This document shows, piece after piece, positions 10,961 to 23,546 of a stretch of DNA of 64,000 nt. Made by a program: the position numbers and the translations under genes. Source of the DNA: Owenia fusiformis (Eukaryota; Annelida; Polychaeta; Sabellida; Oweniidae); NCBI GenBank assembly GCA_903813345.2, contig CAIIXF020000001.1:51787885-51851884 (forward strand), given 5' to 3'. How positions within the stretch are numbered: position 1 is the stretch's first letter; each line of letters begins with the position of its first letter. The notes under the pieces were generated by a model, which made no database searches, had not been told where the DNA came from, and worked only from the letters and a program-made list of their open reading frames with translations.

Positions 10961-12344
10961 GTCACACTATATGGTTCACCAAAAAGTGCCCTTAGCTCAT
11001 TTATATTAGATATTGCTGTCAAAATGAAACATTGACGAGCGTGAACCTCGATTCGATGATTTGGGAAAAATTGAAATTAAAACGCAGAATATATGTAGCG
11101 TTTATCTTTGTTATGAACGTGTACCTGTATACGATCGATCATGGACATGGACACACAAAGTACGTACATACACTTCAACCTAATTAATTATTTTATAACG
11201 ACATATTGTAAACAAAAAACTTGCGGTTCTAATTAATTTGACTGGATTTGTTGATTTAGATAGTTCTAGATAACAAAATAACAAATTGGCGCCGTCAAGA
11301 ATGTTAATGAATTGAAAAATGTATTGTTGAAAAATCAATATATAGCCCAAAATTAGGATACAAATTAAAGTGTTTCTGAAATTATATAACGTCGACTAAG
11401 TAAATTCCATGGGCGAGTTCATTTTAAAAGGGGCGCACATATTCACATTATGGGACACATTATGAAATTTGTTACAAATGTTTTGTCACAAATTGAGAAC
11501 TAGGTCACTGATGGTATTTCCTTGGATACTGTAAGAAAAATAAGCTTCGCAATAGCAAAACTTCTTTCTCCGTACCACATGTAGGATTTTCATAAACAAT
11601 CGTTGTTTTAAGGAAAACACGAATTGTTTCTAAAAGATTCATTGATATCCTGAAGAAAGTGCCAAAATATGTTTTTCGATCTGATCTTGAAAACGAACGT
11701 TGGTACTTGGTTTTTCGGGTAAGAAAGGTGGATAACGCGTAGAGTCTAGTTAAAAACGAAGCTCTCTTTTAAAAGGCGAAGTCGAACGAATGCAAAGGGT
11801 AAACATCAGTCGAAATAACGAAAAACTGTTGCAAATGGACATTTTACGGTTTTCTTAATAAATTATACCTTCTTCCAATATCCGTTCAATTTTCGTAAAT
11901 ACATTTTATCTTTCTAGAAAATGTTCTCATAATAATGTTCGCCTTATTGTATCCTCCTCGTTGGTTTTCGAGATATCATATTTGTTTCTTGTTCCTGGAT
12001 ATTTAATGGCTTCCAGGACTTTGAAGGGATTACGCCGAACATGAAAGCCAAGCCAATATCTACTTTATCAAACCTCTGTGAGATAAAATGAGACATTAAG
12101 GGATTTACTTGAGACATTATAACATGGGAAATACGGTGTTTAATCTGGGGCTAAGAGCATTTATGGTATAACCAATATGTCAACAATTTCTCTTTTGGTA
12201 GAGTACCATGACAACGAGTTTTTTCTCACTGAAAACGTATGCTAAATACTATATCTAGTGTTTTTTAGTATTCATATTGAAGAACACTTAGACTTTTTAA
12301 TTGAATTAGATATATCCAATCTACAATCTATTTGAAATATCATA

Positions 12345-12557
12345 TATTATCCTACACTTAGTGTACTAAATGTATAATAACATTAAAATTGAATAACCGG
12401 AGGATATTGCCACACTATACTCCGGAAAACCAATATGCGGAGGATATCGTGACGATATACTCAACTTATTGATACTCCGCCAAATTGAACTATTTGACAT
12501 TTTTAATTTTCAATGATATTATACATTTACTACACTACTAGTAAGTGTAGGATAATA
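12345..12557. mobile_element. Foldback element in the RASD intron
   Basis: TATTATCCTACACTTAGTGT at the left pairs with ACTAGTAAGTGTAGGATAAT at the right, and the inner arms AAATGTATAATAACATT and ATGATATTATACATTTA also pair. Between them lie short inverted CGGAGGATAT / ATACTCCG words. About 210 bp, noncoding. Confidence 0.6.
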
Positions 12558-12769
12558 AGAGCATCCTATAATTTTTTAAGAATATCATTTTAATCTACTC
12601 GGTAATATTGATCTATGCACTCGTTCGCTTTGCTCTCTCGTGCAGATATCAATATCACCTCGTAGATAAAAATGATATTCCTCAAAATCACAGGATATCC
12701 TATATTTTAGTTCAAGATGGAATAAATAAGGGCCATGCGTCTCACTGTTACCAATAGGCAAGGTGCAAG

Positions 12770-13130
12770 TAGAAATAATCTTGATTTACTTCATTTAAAA
12801 TTCAAATCATATTTAAAATTTATATGTAAAATTACATCTAGAAATGTCGTTCTCAAAAGTGTTTATCAACTTTGAAAATGTGACTTCTCGATCGGGGAGA
12901 AACCCCCATGTTATAAAAATCACAAAAAGTGAAATATCTTTTCTTGTATTGGACAGATAATATTTTCCTTTACTGGACATATTTTGATTTGTATAAGTAT
13001 CAGATATATTGAGGGAAATATGAAAACTGAATTATTAAAACAGATGAATAATCAACTTTCTAATACCATGCCATTTTATCTGCTCCACCTGGTGGTGAAA
13101 CTAGTTATTACATGCTCGCATCTATAAACA
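12770..13130 (+). repeat. Dispersed repeat, copy 1 (partner at 62.2-62.65 kb, opposite strand)
   Basis: Segments such as AAATATCTTTTCTTGTATTG plus GACAGATAA, CAACTTTGAAAATGTGACTT and CACCTGGTGGTGAAACTAG reappear in order, inverted, at 62215-62640 with roughly three-quarters identity. It is an interspersed element of about 400 bp with no ORF. Confidence 0.6.
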
Positions 13131-14954
13131 TAGATACATTTATTTCTCGGTCCCAATAGTTAAAGCCCCCATATAAAGTTTAAACCACTTTGGCTTATAT
13201 TATAGTCTTTACCTAATGTTATATATCCAAGTGTGATATGTTAATTTTTTTAATTTCAAATATTCAAATTTCAAATAATTTCAAAATGCATTTGAAGGAC
13301 TAAAAATCTCTAAAATAACTTTTAAAGTAATAGTAAATGAATGATAAAAACATATTTTCAAACTTTACAAGGGAACATTAAGAATCTTATAACATTTCTA
13401 ATTCATGATGAAATACTATCAGCCTACTTTAAATGTACATTGCTTCACCTTGCTCCACCAAGCTTTGGAACTGTCTACTCAGGAGGACCATGGTTATGAA
13501 GAGCTTGCAAATACCTGAGAAATCGGAGTAATTGAGGATGGGTTGGGCGATTCGTCAATGATTCATTATTAGGTAAACGGATTCAAGAAGACAACTTGGG
13601 CAGCCATTTTTCCCCTTTTTTCGTTTATATGGTATTACTTTGAACTGAAATAGAGCATCTCGTACATTCTTCACATTTCCTAAAGCAATTTCGGGTTTCT
13701 CAATTTGTTTGCCATAATATCGTTCACTCCTAGAATATTATACGCTATGTCAGAGTTAGTTAATTAAACATCATATCTCTTAGACGCATTTTCCTTTACG
13801 AGATCTTTGCTCGCGAGGTTATGTGCAATAAACGAACTGACGAGGATATTAATTGTTGCTCTTAGGGTTATTTATTGTTTCATTTTGAGAATTCAAACCC
13901 AGGAGGATTAGGGACATCCTACTTATAAGTCATCATTCTATGTATAAGTTAGACTCCGGGGGATTATAATTGGCTTGTTTGTCAAGATTATGAAGTCTCA
14001 TTTCACAATACATGTGATTAACACTTAAAGCACAAGAAACAAGCCAATGTACTGGAAAAAATAATGGAAATTAATGAATTAAATCCATTGAATTTCATAG
14101 ACAATATCTCTAATAAATAGATCATCTCGAATACTTGTAGTATCTTTCAAATAATGCCGCAAGTAGAAAAGCTTTTCAATAGGTGTTAAGTTACATTAAG
14201 TATAATATTTGTTATTAATCTTTTCAAAAGCTAACATTTGAATGGTTAAAACTTATTCCCGCTCAGTAAAGTTTGAAAATTACTTGTCAATCGAATACAA
14301 TATGCGCCTTTACTTTTTAAATATTTCAACTCACCGCTGTTATCAGGGGTTATAGAATTGACAAAAAAATATGAAAAAAACAAAACAAGCCATACATTTT
14401 ACACGGGACCTTTAAAAAATATATGGAGTTTTTAGGTATCATTTGAAAATGTGCTGTCTCTAACATAAGAATCTTAACTGAGACAGCCAGATAAACATTT
14501 TATATACTAATTTTAGAACTATCACATCATCTTATAAAATGTCTAATAGTTGGTGGCAGAGTCTATTGAGGCCAATAAGTATTTGTCACGAATCACTATG
14601 AGTTAACAACAAAGCTTGTAGATAGAAGCTCATCTTCATCAATACGTAGGCTACTTCATCATTTAATAATCAACTAGAAGATAGGAAACAAGAAGATGAC
14701 AACGGAACCCTTGTGTCTAATGAAAACTCATATAATGTAACAGTGAATTCTTCTATTAAGTAAATGGCTTCTAAGATTTTCTTGGGTAGAATAGGCTATC
14801 CTTTTAAAAAGATTGGAGATAAATAAATATAGGTATGAAATAAAGGAATAAAGCAGAGACATTATGACATATATTATTTATATTTGATACATACGATTTG
14901 ATAATTTTGTGATGGTTATCACAGAACACAACGCCCGACTGTGAATGAATCAGC

Positions 14955-15244
14955 CAGAATGCATCACGTCTTGAGTTTAAATTATTTCCACACATTCCCA
15001 AATATTTTATACGAAATCACCTAAAAGATACGTTTTCACTAAAAAACACAGTTTCAATATTATTGCAAGGGTGGGTCAAGTTGGCAAAGTATTAATTTCA
15101 ATCTAGAGAGTCGAGTTGTTACCTTGACAACCATTCAACAAATGACCTTGAGTGGGTTCTTGGTTATATATGCAGTTCAGTTATGCGAAATACTGTGCTC
15201 GGATTGGTTGGAGTCGGACACACCTTGCCTAGCTATGTGTGAAT
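14955..15244 (+). repeat. Segment homologous to DNA just upstream of gene B
   Basis: From CTTGAGTTTAAATTATTTCC through CTAAAAGATACG, TTGGCAAAGTATTAATTTCA and GACACACCTTGCCTAG to ATGTGTGAA, this tracks 49873-50118 in order and orientation with roughly 75-80% identity. It could be a dispersed repeat or a remnant of segmental duplication. It is in the RASD intron here, while the partner ends about 330 bp before exon 1 of gene B. Confidence 0.65.
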
Positions 15245-16059
15245 TTCAAATTTTGACAACTGTTCTTCTCATTGGGATCATTTTCTTTCGGGCTGCACTC
15301 CTAATACTGTTTGCAATCACTCGCTCCATGGGCTAGATGTACGTTTTTACGAGTATACAGTTAAAGTATTATTTGATCGGATTTCTGTTCCCATTTCACC
15401 GAAATATTTTTTCTCTGTGCATACTTAGCGTGGATTAAGTCACAGCGTTCATCTCACGATAAAGTACGTACACCTTCTCCAAATTACTAATCGACCCCTG
15501 AGTTGAGACTCTATGGCATAGTGCATAGTCTACTTCTATTATAATCTGATAAATGGTTTCCCAATGAATTGCTTAATCAATCAGGTCTGAAAGCTACACG
15601 ATAAAATATTTCTTGATGCGGAAATTAATTCAGCCATGCTCGTCGGGTCCTTTGTTAGATAACATAATTCAGAGGTTAATTCAGAGGTATATTGATGCAT
15701 TTGTGGAAAATACATTTTAAGTGACATTTCATTATAACGTTACATTTGTTGAGTTGTTTTTGAAAGCACAATCCATGCCACATTTCGAAATGCACTTCAA
15801 AATTACTATTTGCCTGTCAAAATGATATAGAAAAACATTTGTTACCGCACCCTACTCGTCCATTTGTCATTTTCTGACCATATTCATGAATGTTTAAAAG
15901 TACGATGTTTTATTGTGCAATCACTATCGTTAGGGGTTTATGAAGTGATTTAGCTGGGTTGCCAAAAAATCAACTCTGGGGAAAAAATTAACCACAACAA
16001 CGGCAACGCCAAAGCGTAGCGAATCCCATCGAACAGAAATGGCTGTCATTTTTACAAAC

Positions 16060-17050
16060 GAAATCGCACACACGTACATGTAAATGGTGGCCATTTTTGC
16101 AATCCTTACGAGTATTTAGTATTCACATATCAAATATGAACAAAATCGCTCTATTACTTTTTGAGTTATAATAAAAAAATGTAAAATAACACACATAAAA
16201 ATGGTGGCCATTTTCAAAATGGCCGACTACTCCCCAAAGTTTGAATAGACAATGTGCCATGCTTAAAGTATTCACATATCAAACATGAACAAAATCGCTC
16301 CACTACTTTTCGAGTTATGGTAAAAAAATGTAAAAATGACAGCCATTTTTTAAAATGACCGCCAACTACGCGAAGTGTCATAAGACAGTGTGCAAGGCTC
16401 ATGAGTATTATCAAATATGAACAAAATCGCTCCACTACTTTTCAAGTTATAGTAAAAAACGTAAAAATGGTGGCCATTTTTCAAAATGGCCAACTACTTC
16501 CAAAAGTGTCATTAGACAGTGTGTCAATTGCTTATAGTATTCACATATAAAATATGAACAAAATCGCTCTACTACTTTTTAAGTTATTGTAAAAAATGTA
16601 AAATAGCACACGTAAAAATGGCGGCCATTTTTCAAAATGGCTGCCTGCTACCCAAAATGTCAATAGACATTGTGCCATGCTTAAAGTATTCACTTACCAA
16701 ATATGAACAAAATCGCTCAACTACTTTTTGAGTTACAGTAAAAAATGTTAAATAACACATTGTAAAAATGGTGGCCATTTTTCAAAATGGCCGCCTACTA
16801 TCTAAAATGTCATTAGACATTGTGCCATGCTTAAAATATTCACATACCAAATATGAACAAAATCACTCCACTACTTTTTGAGACACAGTAAAAAATGTTA
16901 AACACACATAAAAATGGCCGCATACTACCCAAAATGTTATTAGACTTTGTGCCATGCTTAAAGTATTCACATACCAAATGAACAAAATCGCTCCACTACT
17001 TTTCAAGTTATATCAAAAATCGTAAAATGCATTGTGACACACTTGATGGT
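16060..17050. repeat. Tandem repeat, ~140-150-bp units (about 7 copies), RASD intron
   Basis: Each unit contains AATATGAACAAAATCGCTCC, ACTACTTTTTGAGTTATAGT, AAAAATGGTGGCCATTTTTC and CATTAGACATTGTGCCATGC. Copies start near 16130, 16280, 16415, 16550, 16695, 16845 and 16975. Within a unit ATGGTGGCCATTTT..AAAATGGCC is a small palindrome. Short open frames here are not coding. Confidence 0.85.
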
Positions 17051-17186
17051 ATCCAGAAAAAAATGGTTGCAAATTATTGAATGAAAAAGTTAATTTTTGT
17101 TGCTACCCATTTTTTGAATTGAGAAAGTTGACTATCAAATTATTTTGAATTAGATAAATTCAAAAATTATTTTCGTATTTTTTCAG

Positions 17187-17728
17187 GAGACCTCTTTCTG
17201 CTTACATACAGCATCGACAATTTCGAATCATTTGAAGAAGTAAAATGTCTCCGAGAACAAATCCTAGAGACAAAGGGAATAACTCCGAACCAACGAGAAA
17301 AGCTTCTAGAGATCCCAATGGTTGTTATTGGAAACAAAGTCGACAAATCAGATTTACGTGTTGTGGATAGAAATCTCGTAAAGGACTATTGTGCTTCTCA
17401 GATAGGAGTCGCTCACATCGAAGGCTCGGCAAAGAAAGATATTAACATCGAAGCAGTGTTTTTAAAACTGTTTATGATGGCGCATCTACCGACAGAAATG
17501 AGTCCTTCTTTACATAGAAAGGTCACTCCTAATTACGTCGGCAGCTCCAGCCCCAAGGGTCTTAGGGCTGTTGGACTTCGGCGAAAACTAAGCGATGCAT
17601 GCGGTGCAATCACACCCCATGTGAGAAGACCAAGCATACGCACTGATCTCATGATTATACAAGCCAAACAAAGTAGTACAGATAAAGATGATGTAAAACG
17701 AAAAGAAAGTAAATGTTGTTTAATGTAA
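17187..17728 (+). CDS. RASD: RASD1/Rhes-type Ras GTPase, exon 2
   Basis: It begins after TTTTTTCAG, completing Gly87, and encodes residues 88-266: the hydrophobic strand DLFLLTYSIDN, the guanine-specificity motif GNKVD (135-139), the G5 motif GSAKK (166-170), the RASD-typical extension MAHLPTEMSPSLHRKV and the downstream stretch RRPSIRTDLMIIQAK. The chain ends in CCLM, a CAAX prenylation box; Met at the last position favours farnesylation. Stop TAA is at 17726-17728. The extended C-terminal region beyond the G domain and the CAAX box separate RASD from classical Ras or Rap. All five G motifs are present and no break is seen, so the gene looks functional. Confidence 0.95.
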
Positions 17729-17746
17729 AATTAATGTCCTTTGCAA

Positions 17747-17752
17747 AATAAA
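17747..17752 (+). terminator. Poly(A) signal of RASD
   Basis: AATAAA lies 19 bases after the stop codon in an AT-rich context. Cleavage shortly downstream would give a very short 3' UTR. Confidence 0.5.
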
Positions 17753-17759
17753 AAGTAGG

Positions 17760-19776
17760 AAAATCCATGGATTATCCAAGTTAATTCTATTGATGAAATG
17801 TACTTAGAAATTAGCAGGCTAAACATTCAAAAAGCCCGCGCCTGCTCACTTTCATAACTTTTGATTGTAAGATTCTTGTAATAACATCGATCATGCTGCG
17901 GATAAATGCCATTTCAGATTCGTTCAATGTCTTGTATATAGTTATTACAAAAATCAATTACAATATTGTTATTTAAATAGGCCTAAGAAATAAAAACTAA
18001 TGTTTTGACTTTATTAACTTTCAAATTATGAACTGTACATTTCCCAATTTAAATTTAAAAAAAACATTTGTGTCCGGAGTGGGAAAGTTAGATATCTTTA
18101 TAGGGGAGTTAACCTCAAGAAAAAAGCAAGATTTATCAGTTATCAAAAACATGTCCTGGGTATGAAAGATGATAATCAAATGCATTGGCAGATATGTTTG
18201 AATTAATGGTGCGCTACTGAATCTTCATCTGGTTTACGGAACCGTCGCCATAACCTGGACTTAGTGGCTTTGAATATTCATAAGTCGCGTCACGTCGACT
18301 CTACAAATTTCAGCATTTTGATTGGCTCAAAGAATGAGCATGCGCTAACGTTGGGCGGCCACATTCAAGCTACTAACAATAAACACGAAAATAAACCGAA
18401 TTGCATTCTACGTAGTTCAGACTTTTAATAACCTTAATTTTGATGTCGTCGTATCATTGCAGACCTAAGGACAAGAGAGACCAAAAGTAGGAGATTCAAG
18501 TGGTGTTATTAAAAATCGAAGTCCATACTGTTAATAAGAGTGACTATTTGAAACCTGTTTAATAACCGAAAATATAAAACCTTTCTAATATGAATACCCC
18601 TCAGTCCCATTTTAAATCTGACATAGAGTAGCATTGTTGAATTAATACTTTAAAATGTAAACACTTACGAATCAGAATATTTCTTCCCAATCTGAATACT
18701 TCTTCGGATAAACCATTTGTATTGTCTTTTTTATTAAAGGCAGGCTTTTAACTTTTAAGATGAATAATAATAACAATAAAATTCATAAGTTTTACAACGC
18801 GTTGAATGACGAGTGAAGGACATTAAGATTCACGATCAGATGATATTTACAACAAACAAATCATTATCATATATCATTGTATAAAGTACTTCTCAATGTT
18901 TTATATAGTATATACATAGACCTCGTTGTTTAATCAACTGTTAAGCAATAACCGCTCACATTAACAATAAAAAATGAAATTGGTTGGTACAACTTAAACA
19001 ATGATGTACAGACGTGGCTGCTGTTTGAACTATAAAACAGGTACATGGATATAAGACATCAACGTGGTATACTATAAAACCAAAATTTGTGAGCCGTCTA
19101 AACCATCGCAAAATTGGATTTAAGGTGAGCAACATAAGGTATAGGTATAGTTTTAATAAGCAATGGGGTCTACAACGCGTGTTGATCGGCCGATTATTAA
19201 GGCAATATGGAATTGAAACTTACATTTTGCGTTACAGTTGTACATGTGATGATGCAATGCTGTATATTAAAATTATATTTGATGAACTAAATCTAGAGAA
19301 TACCAAATACAGGGTGTTGATGATTATCGTCTCTCCATCCACAGCCAGTCCTTGATCACATAGCTCAATAATGCATATATCACGATAAAGGTTATCCTGG
19401 AATTATAGGGCAGATATTTGCTTGATTGATCATTGGGAACGCAATTTGTGAATTGATGTTTCGTAGTCACCATAACCCCAATTTTATTTAACTGATGAAT
19501 ATTACCTAATATGTTTAAAGAGGAGGTCTCTTTGGTAGACATATTAAAAAAATGTTCCGAATATTAAGATCATTGAGATATATCCTGAGCATCCCTCAAA
19601 TGTAATGAATTGTATACCATCAAGATAAAAACTCTTTTATTATATTGGTTTAAGGTTTTAATATAGTTTCCGAACAGGGTGCCATTTTTCAGAAAAATCG
19701 GCTCTCATTTATTGTGTTAAAGATCAAATGATCACCTTTTGTAGAGATATCTAACAAGTCCAGAATTGAACATATA
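17760..19776. other. Intergenic, no gene recognised
   Basis: AT-rich, with only short open frames. A 24-base word (17/18917-18940, starting TAGACCTCGTTGTTTAATCA) recurs exactly at 37576-37599. No exon with credible splice sites and protein similarity is visible. Confidence 0.5.
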
Positions 19777-20452
19777 TACACTCTTCTCCAAAAGTTTGGC
19801 AACCTTTGTTCATTGAACTTTCGTGTTAAAGCCTCTTTATAATATAAATGGAAATGCAACTTGACTTAATTTTTAAATATTCTTATTTTTTTCTCAATTA
19901 CAATAGGTGATAATTGATGAACATTTTTTAAAAATCGTCAGTCCCATGTAAACCAATGGGAAATGGTGGGCTCGGGGCAAATCTGATTTCAGAATATCTA
20001 TCGGTAAAAGATTTGAAGCAATCTTTTGATATAGAAAATTGAATTTTGATTTCAGAATATCTATCTATCTATTTTTGAAGACATATAACATTTTTGAACC
20101 TGCAGAAACGTAACAATTTTGTTAAATAAGGCTTGCATATTCGATTGACTACCTAATTTGTATTTTTGCCAGAAATGGATGAATATTCTATCATATGACT
20201 TGCGGCAAACATACCATTTCCCGTTGGTTTACGAAATGTCGATTTTCAAAAGTCCATCAGATTTGACATCCATTCCCGATCTATTGTAATTGCTTAAAAA
20301 TTCAGAAAAATTTGAGGTATTGGAAATGATAATTTACATTTAGTTTTAAGTTTTTATCGTTACAGGTTATGCAAATAAAAATTCAAACAAAGAGGCTTTA
20401 ATACGCAGTTCAATGAGGGAGCTAAGGTTGCCAACTTTTGGAGGGGAGTGTA
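19777..20452. mobile_element. Long foldback element with Tc1/mariner-like ends
   Basis: The left end TACACTCTTCTCCAAAAGTT pairs with the right end AACTTTTGGAGGGGAGTGTA. Pairing continues inward: TTCATTGAACTTTCGTGTTA against TAATACGCAGTTCAATGA, AGCCTCTTT against AAAGAGGCT, and CCAATGGGAAATGGT against ACCATTTCCCGTTGG. The outermost bases are TA on both sides, as after TA-target insertion. No transposase ORF remains, so it is non-autonomous (676 bp). Confidence 0.75.
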
Positions 20453-20520
20453 ACACGGGAGTATGTTATTTAAAGAATACCTATATCTTTCCCAAAACTA
20501 CTCATTTTGATATCGGAGTG

Positions 20521-20633
20521 ATTTTGTTTTGCAATATTTCGATTTATTCTTTAAATCTTTTTCAAGCAACTCAGTTGAGTTGAGTTGCTTGAAAAAGATT
20601 TAAAGAATAAATCGAAATATTGCAAAACAAAAT
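20521..20633. repeat. Perfect 53-bp palindrome with 7-bp loop
   Basis: Bases 20521-20573 and 20581-20633 are exact reverse complements (left arm starts ATTTTGTTTTGCAATATTTC; right arm ends GAAATATTGCAAAACAAAAT) around a 7-base spacer. A perfect arm of this length implies recent origin. Flanking copies of AAAACTACTCATTTTGAT at about 20500 and 20729 suggest it sits in a small repeat. Confidence 0.95.
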
Positions 20634-20864
20634 CAATTTGTTATTTTAACATAAAAACAACTACTTTTTGATATCGGAGATTAATGAAATAATGAAGTCT
20701 TCCTAAAATACGTATACTTTTCTCAAAACTACTCATTTTGATGTCGAAGATTGATGAAATAATGAAAAATCGTCGACGGTTGACTGTCACATGCTGTGCA
20801 CTAAAGCTGAACGAATTTTACCCTGTATACCCACGCGGTCCTAACTTAGACCGATAATTTGAAT

Positions 20865-21206
20865 TTTTGACCTATCGAATGTTTGAAAATCAAGGATTAC
20901 GAGTCTCATACTGCACCGTTTTTCTTCAAACGTGTTCCATTCAAAGCATAACAAAAATCCCTTTCTGATGGTACATTAATCTCTTTAACAGAGTCCCTAC
21001 TTCCAGCGGCATTTTGGTCCCCAGCTGTAAGAAGGCCTTCTAACAGCTGGGGACCAAAACGCTGCTAGAACGAGGGACTCTTTACAATAAAATAATGCAC
21101 CGACAGAAAGGCAATTTTGTTTTGCTTTTAATGGTATAAGTTTGAAGAAAAACGGTGCAGTATGAGACTCGCAATCCTTGATTTTCAAGCATCTGGTAGG
21201 TCAAAA
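20865..21206. mobile_element. Full-length foldback element (~342 bp)
   Basis: Almost the entire element is self-complementary. TTTTGACCTATCGAATGTTT pairs with the right end at ATCTGGTAGGTCAAAA; GTCTCATACTGCACCGTTTT pairs with AAAACGGTGCAGTATGAGAC; and the centre pairs CCCCAGCTGT with ACAGCTGGGG. The open frame across it is a by-product. Confidence 0.85.
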
Positions 21207-22812
21207 GTTCCAATTTTTCTTTTTTATCTATTTTTTATTTATTAAAATCAATGTAACATCTTTACAGGTTTTAGTGGCTATGACCCCCAAGAGGGAGTAT
21301 TAGGTGCCACATAATGGTATTTACAATGATTTGCTAAATATTATAAAAAGTATACATGTTATTTTGTTAAGTATGATCTTGTACATAATTGAGAAAATAA
21401 ACTGATTTAATGAAAATGATTAGAGGTCTCTTCTACAATAACAGGTGCAACAATAAAATGTGTAGAGTAAGAGAAAATATAATATGAAAATTACATTATT
21501 AAATATTATGACATGATAACATCTGATGAGATTGTGCAGTAGTTCAAGGAACTACACCTCCAAGTATAGATTGCAGTAATAATCTTTAAATGACTTTTTG
21601 AGAATAGGGATGCTTTTTGATGTTTTGATATCAGAGGTTTCATTCAATATAAGGCCAATTAACGGTCGAAGTTAGTACCGCGTGATACCCTATTCACTCT
21701 TTTAATAGTTGAATAGTAAATACAAAAGAAATCAAACTTTAAACTATTTTCCCAAAATTGGATTATGGACCACTTTCCTTTGTTAAGAGTCAGTGTCCAG
21801 TGTGTGGTTTGAGTTCAAATGTGTGACATTCTCATGAATCGTCGTCTGTACGTAAGCATATCATACTTATGTGTGAGCGCAGCAAATAAGTGAAGGTGTT
21901 GAAATCCGTGAGCGGATTTAAATTGTTATTGTTGAAAAACCATTGGATTTTCCGTTTATCCCAAGGGAAATCATTAACAGCGAAAAAATGTTGAAAAACA
22001 AAAGTAAAAATTTTGAAAACAAAAAAAAGTTAAAGGCAGAATCTGATCTATAGGGGCGACAAAATTACAAGCAACGTGTATAATTGACCTACTAATCTAT
22101 TCCTTACAATATCAAATACAATATATCCCAAAAAATTCACAATATGTTACAAATTGGTGAAGTTATAATGGATTCAAAGTGCAAAAATGGGTGAAAAATG
22201 TTTAAATTCTCCCAAATAATAAGAATGGTAACCATTCATTATTGTATTTAAAATTAAAGCTTTAGTTTTCCTATGGAATAAAGTATGCACTTTTTAATTT
22301 GATTTTTAGAAAATAGACATGAGAAGCAATGAGATGAGCCAAATATATTCTATAATTGAAACATTTTTTTGTTTAGCCTGCTCACTAGATCTGATTCTCT
22401 CTTTAAAAAAGGTTTTTAGAAGTGATATTAGATGGTTTGTTTTTTGCTAAAATATGATAAATTGATCAACATATCAAATGTATCTTCACGTGATATTCGA
22501 TCGTATATCCCTGCAACCATGGGATAAATGATTTATATACGCATCCTTGTTGGAGCGGGACATGTTATATTCACCTGAATATGGAATATATTTCCGGTTA
22601 AAATGTTCCTGAAATCTCATCATGTACGGCAAACATAAACCTTCTTATTTATCAAGGTGCATCCAGTAATCAATTATCAGTAATGTCCCAATTTATAAAT
22701 TAGTTATAGATTAATAACTAACTGATTATAATAATACTGGCCTACTGTATGGTGACATTTATAGAACAAATATGACAGGCCATAATTATTGCGAATGTGT
22801 TTCATGATGTAG
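21207..22812. other. Intergenic / promoter-side region of gene A
   Basis: No exon is recognised. The last 30 bases before the ATG (AATGTGTTTCATGATGTAG) resemble the same position before gene B (AATGTGTTCTTCGTCGTAG), so the 5' UTR is probably here. No confident TATA box or other promoter motif could be chosen. Confidence 0.45.
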
Positions 22813-22934
22813 ATGGCTTGTGTAGCTGTCACACTGCTGCTGTTGGTGACGATAAACAACGTTAAATATGCGGAAATGCAACCTCCGGAAATGTACAAAT
22901 GTCATTATGAGAGCAATATGCAACCGGTGTCGTT
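22813..22934 (+). CDS. Cysteine-rich secreted protein A, exon 1 (signal peptide)
   Basis: ATG at 22813 opens MACVAVTLLLLVTINN followed by VKYAEMQ, a typical short signal peptide with a likely cleavage near YA|E. The exon ends at the donor TT|GTAAGTAT in phase 2. It matches exon 1 of gene B (50450) in length of the hydrophobic core, the pattern TLxxLLxVTxN and preceding 5' UTR bases, which supports this start. The whole gene has eight exons (22813-36247; 467 aa predicted) with every intron in phase 2. Confidence 0.75.
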
Positions 22935-22974
22935 GTAAGTATAGTCTAAACTATGGATATGGATAAAGACCAGG

Positions 22975-22996
22975 GGAGGGGGTGGGGGGGGGGGTG
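22975..22996 (+). other. G-rich run with quadruplex potential
   Basis: A nearly pure G tract with single T or A breaks lies about 40 bases into intron 1 of gene A. Similar G runs occur at 35942-35959 (inside a repeat) and near 63215. Confidence 0.5.
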
Positions 22997-23372
22997 AAGA
23001 TTTCCCAAAGATGACCTTTCATACTGGCACGTTCGAAAACAAATTTTATTAATAGGCCTCATTTGCTATTGAAATGGATCTCCAAATGTTCGCTGTAGTT
23101 TTATGAGTATTCTCTACAAGTATGGATCGAGTAACTTCAATAGTATTACCCTAGGTTTGAAATGATGATGTTGAACTGATGTTAACGCCATTCCCACGGT
23201 TTCAAATTTAACTTTGCGCATGAGCAGCACTGAGAGAGCACGTGCTCATGATTGTTCACGTGATCACATCCTGCAATTTGATTGGAGATGATGCGGGAGA
23301 TGGCGTAATGGGGAATTCCCGAATACGATAGAATATCAAATGAATTGTGGGAGCTACTCACTTCGTCTGGAT

Positions 23373-23437
23373 AGTATCCTAAGTGACATCTATACCTATT
23401 CAGGTGAATGAGCTAATCAGTATCTTGAGTGATTTTG
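23373..23437 (+). repeat. 65-bp duplicated segment, copy 1 (partner 26212-26276)
   Basis: TATCCTAAGTGACATCTATA, then CATTCAGGTGAATGAGC-type sequence and CAGTATCTTGAGTGATTTTG, occur at both sites with only one or two differences, 2.8 kb apart in the same intron of gene A. Confidence 0.75.
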
Positions 23438-23546
23438 ACCAGAGCACACGTGTTTTGCCAAACTAATGTTACAATGTTGTTGAACAATTTACAAGTAACA
23501 CTGCATTACATTGTTTGCACTAACACTTTGGAAGGAAGGGTGGGTC

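Larger units (their letters stand above)
10398..17186 (+). other. RASD intron (6.8 kb)
   Basis: Bounded by GTAAGC and TTTTTTCAG and fixed by the codon split in Gly87. It carries degenerate repeats (10.66-10.96 kb), a foldback element (12.35 kb), a dispersed repeat (12.8 kb), a segment shared with the DNA upstream of gene B (15.0 kb) and a tandem repeat (16.1-17.05 kb). Stretches 10.96-12.34 and 13.13-14.95 kb show nothing else recognisable. Confidence 0.9.
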
